Source: Oscheius dolichura | Lineage: Eukaryota > Nematoda > Chromadorea > Rhabditida > Rhabditidae | DNA: 64,000 bases | Assembly: GCA_932521035.1 (NCBI GenBank) | Contig: OW051493.1 | Span: 3,038,001 to 3,102,000, forward strand | Direction: 5' to 3' | Shown: piece by piece, positions 62,201 to 64,000 of the stretch | Position numbering within the stretch: position 1 is the first letter of the stretch | How the letters are laid out: each line of letters starts with the position of its first letter | The notes under the pieces: model-generated | What the model saw: only the letters and a program-made list of their open reading frames with translations | Databases searched by the model: none | Told to the model about the DNA's origin: nothing | Position numbers and translations under genes: made by a program

Positions 62201-64000
62201 CATGACGAGCTCCGGCTGTTGTCTTGAGATTGTGGGATATTTGCATAAATAAACAAGCGAGACAACCGTATAAGCAAGGATCGGTTGTCAGGAGGATGCT
62301 CCTCTTTTTAAAGGAGGAATTAAAAAGAAAACGAGACAACTCCAACCCCAAGGGGAGGTCGAGGTCAATCAGCAAATGCGTCTCTCCCTTTTCCCATCCC
62401 CAGTGATTCGGATTATCTCCAGGAGTCATCTCAATTGAAAATCGAGGAAGAAGGAAGGGGAGGAGAGGACGGTCGCCGTCGTCCTCTCCAGCCGGCCTCC
62501 ACTTGTCCAGTAAACCTCTGGGGGTTTCAAATTTCTCCCTCTTCTAGGATAATATTTAAAGTGCTGGACGGCGAAGGTAGATAGAACGGGAGGGGAGAAA
62601 ACACAATTGGAATGAGTCTGGGACGGGGAGGCATGTAGTGGACAGTGGCCATGGGCAGCAGGCGGCAGGTGTCACCCACATTGCAAAGTTTAGGACCCCA
62701 TAACAATCGGTCTTAATGTTTTGCGTGATACGTAGCTTGACGGAGAAGAAAGGTACCTCTTGAGCTAAAGTTACTCCTATGGGTGGGAAAACAAAACATT
62801 TCTTTCGGAGGCCGAAATGGTACGGGTACGGGAGGACGAAGGGGGGCGTTCGCCTAGTCCTGTTCCAGTTTTTGACCGCTTTTTGGGTGACATGTGACGA
62901 AGAGAAAAGGAAGTTTGTTAGTTTTCTATCCCTCCTCGATAAGCCGGGAGGATTAGCAGTCCTCCTGGAAGAGAGTGGATTAGAAGATGTGTCCCCTTTG
63001 GCCCTAGGAGAGGGAAATGAACGGGGGGAGAAGGAGAAGATGAGTGGGTGAGGAGGCACACAATGGATGACAATCTAGGAATATATTAATTTTAGGAGAG
63101 GAGAGGTTAACTGACAGGGCAGGGTAAAGGTAGAGCCCCCCGCGCGGGAGAGAATGAAGCGTGGGAATTGGAAATGGGATAGGAAGTAGTCATATATCAG
63201 AATGTGCTAATTGGATGAATAATTTGAGATCGGGGCACTCTCTCTCCTCTTTTTGGACCACCTCTACTAAAAGGGACACTCCTTGAGAGGAGAGGGGGCA
63301 CCTTCAAAAGTCAGACGACGTTCCCACCTCCCGCCGGGATGAGTGTGTTGACCTCCTATAAACACTCACCCCCCTCAAAAATAGCCGCGTGTTCACCTCC
63401 CCACCCTAAAGAAAATCAGTGGCCCATGTAAACAAGGATAAGACGAGGGATGCGGAGGGGGCACCTCCGTTCCTTGGGCCCTAATTTGCCCCCGTTCCAT
63501 CGAAAGAAGTAAAAACGAACGGATAAAGAGACCGGCAAATTATGACCGAGCCAGTGAGCAGCGAGGTCGGAGGAGCAGAAGAAGCCCGTCTGTCGGATGA
63601 TATCAGCGGATTCAATGGTTTCATCCCCCCGAATATTCTGTCTTCTCAGAAATCACGGCGGTCAAATATTCAGATAGCATGCGGCTGAGAATTATTAACG
63701 CCATGAAACTTGAACCCCTCGACTTTAAACCGATACAGTCTCGGGAGGACAACGCTTCTTGTCCGGCCGAGCCTTTACGAATTCTAGAAACTAGTCAACG
63801 AGGTTCCGAAACTCGTGGCTCCCTATTAAAAGAAAAAAGTCCCAAAGTGATTAGCCTAATTTTGAGAAATGGGACTATGGTCGTCAAAACGCCGAAGATC
63901 TCCTTCTTTTTTACGGGGAATTGTAGAAAATGAGGTGCTTCCAGAGAGATAGTGTGGTCTATTTTGGATCTTACGAGGATTGGCTTATAAATTCCACACA
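59251..64000. other. Gene-poor, purine-rich + strand upstream of the RGS start
   Basis: No supported gene was found. The + strand is A/G-rich; in a selected example, 62041-62100 has 42 purines of 60. The strand in the RGS sense is therefore pyrimidine-rich right to the window edge, as expected if this is a 5' intron, outron or regulatory region of the RGS gene. Two short + strand frames near the end (about 63543-63689 and 63679-63933) start with ATG but lie in different frames, overlap slightly and show no domain. Confidence 0.5.

Overview
The window is nuclear DNA from a small, intron-rich, compact-genome invertebrate. Genes on both strands are cut by very short GT-AG introns, mostly 35-60 bp and some only 25-27 bp. 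Nearly every reconstructed start codon lies 0-12 bases after a 3' splice-site-like YAG, which suggests spliced-leader trans-splicing or 5'UTR introns. The families present are metazoan: a PAR-type Cys-loop anion channel, UNC-93-like, core-1 galactosyltransferase, hyccin, invadolysin, CENP-E-like kinesin, RGS and a rhodopsin-like receptor. An early-branching (enoplean/dorylaimian) nematode fits best. A flatworm, mesozoan or another spliced-leader-using group cannot be excluded from sequence alone.

Layout. 1-1.85 kb: 3' part of an UNC-93-like transporter (+). 1.85-11.17 kb: gene-poor, pyrimidine-rich + strand leading into a Cys-loop anion channel (+, 11.17-12.99). 13.2-21.5 kb: AT-rich housekeeping block with MYG1 (-), UTP6 (+), DDX19/DBP5 (+) and C1GALT-like (+). 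21.9-24.4 kb: atypical GPCR (-). 24.4-30.9 kb: gene-poor, with one unidentified possible exon; strand composition flips near 27.3 kb. 30.9-32.9 kb: DOMON/cytochrome b561 ferric-reductase-like gene (+). 33.2-35.7 kb: invadolysin-type M8 metallopeptidase (-), whose first intron contains a complete small membrane-protein gene on the other strand. 35.85-40.4 kb: kinesin (-). 41.3-45.8 kb: hyccin/FAM126 (+), with one intron invaded by a MITE-like element and a deleted Ty3/gypsy LTR element. 46.7-50.1 kb: secreted protein with a duplicated cysteine module (+). 50.4-59.25 kb: RGS protein (-) spread over a very long intron. 59.3-64 kb: gene-poor, purine-rich + strand.

Two organising themes stand out. 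Housekeeping genes sit in two AT-rich blocks with tiny spacers and two possible operon-like pairs (UTP6-DDX19 and kinesin-M8). Signalling and membrane genes sit in GC-richer DNA with long non-coding flanks or introns. Those flanks are strongly pyrimidine-rich on the sense strand of the adjoining gene, so the skew alone predicts the direction of transcription.

Reconstructions were made by eye from splice signals, reading phase and family similarity. Where exon sums could be checked (channel, RGS exons, nested gene, first GPCR exons), they close in frame.
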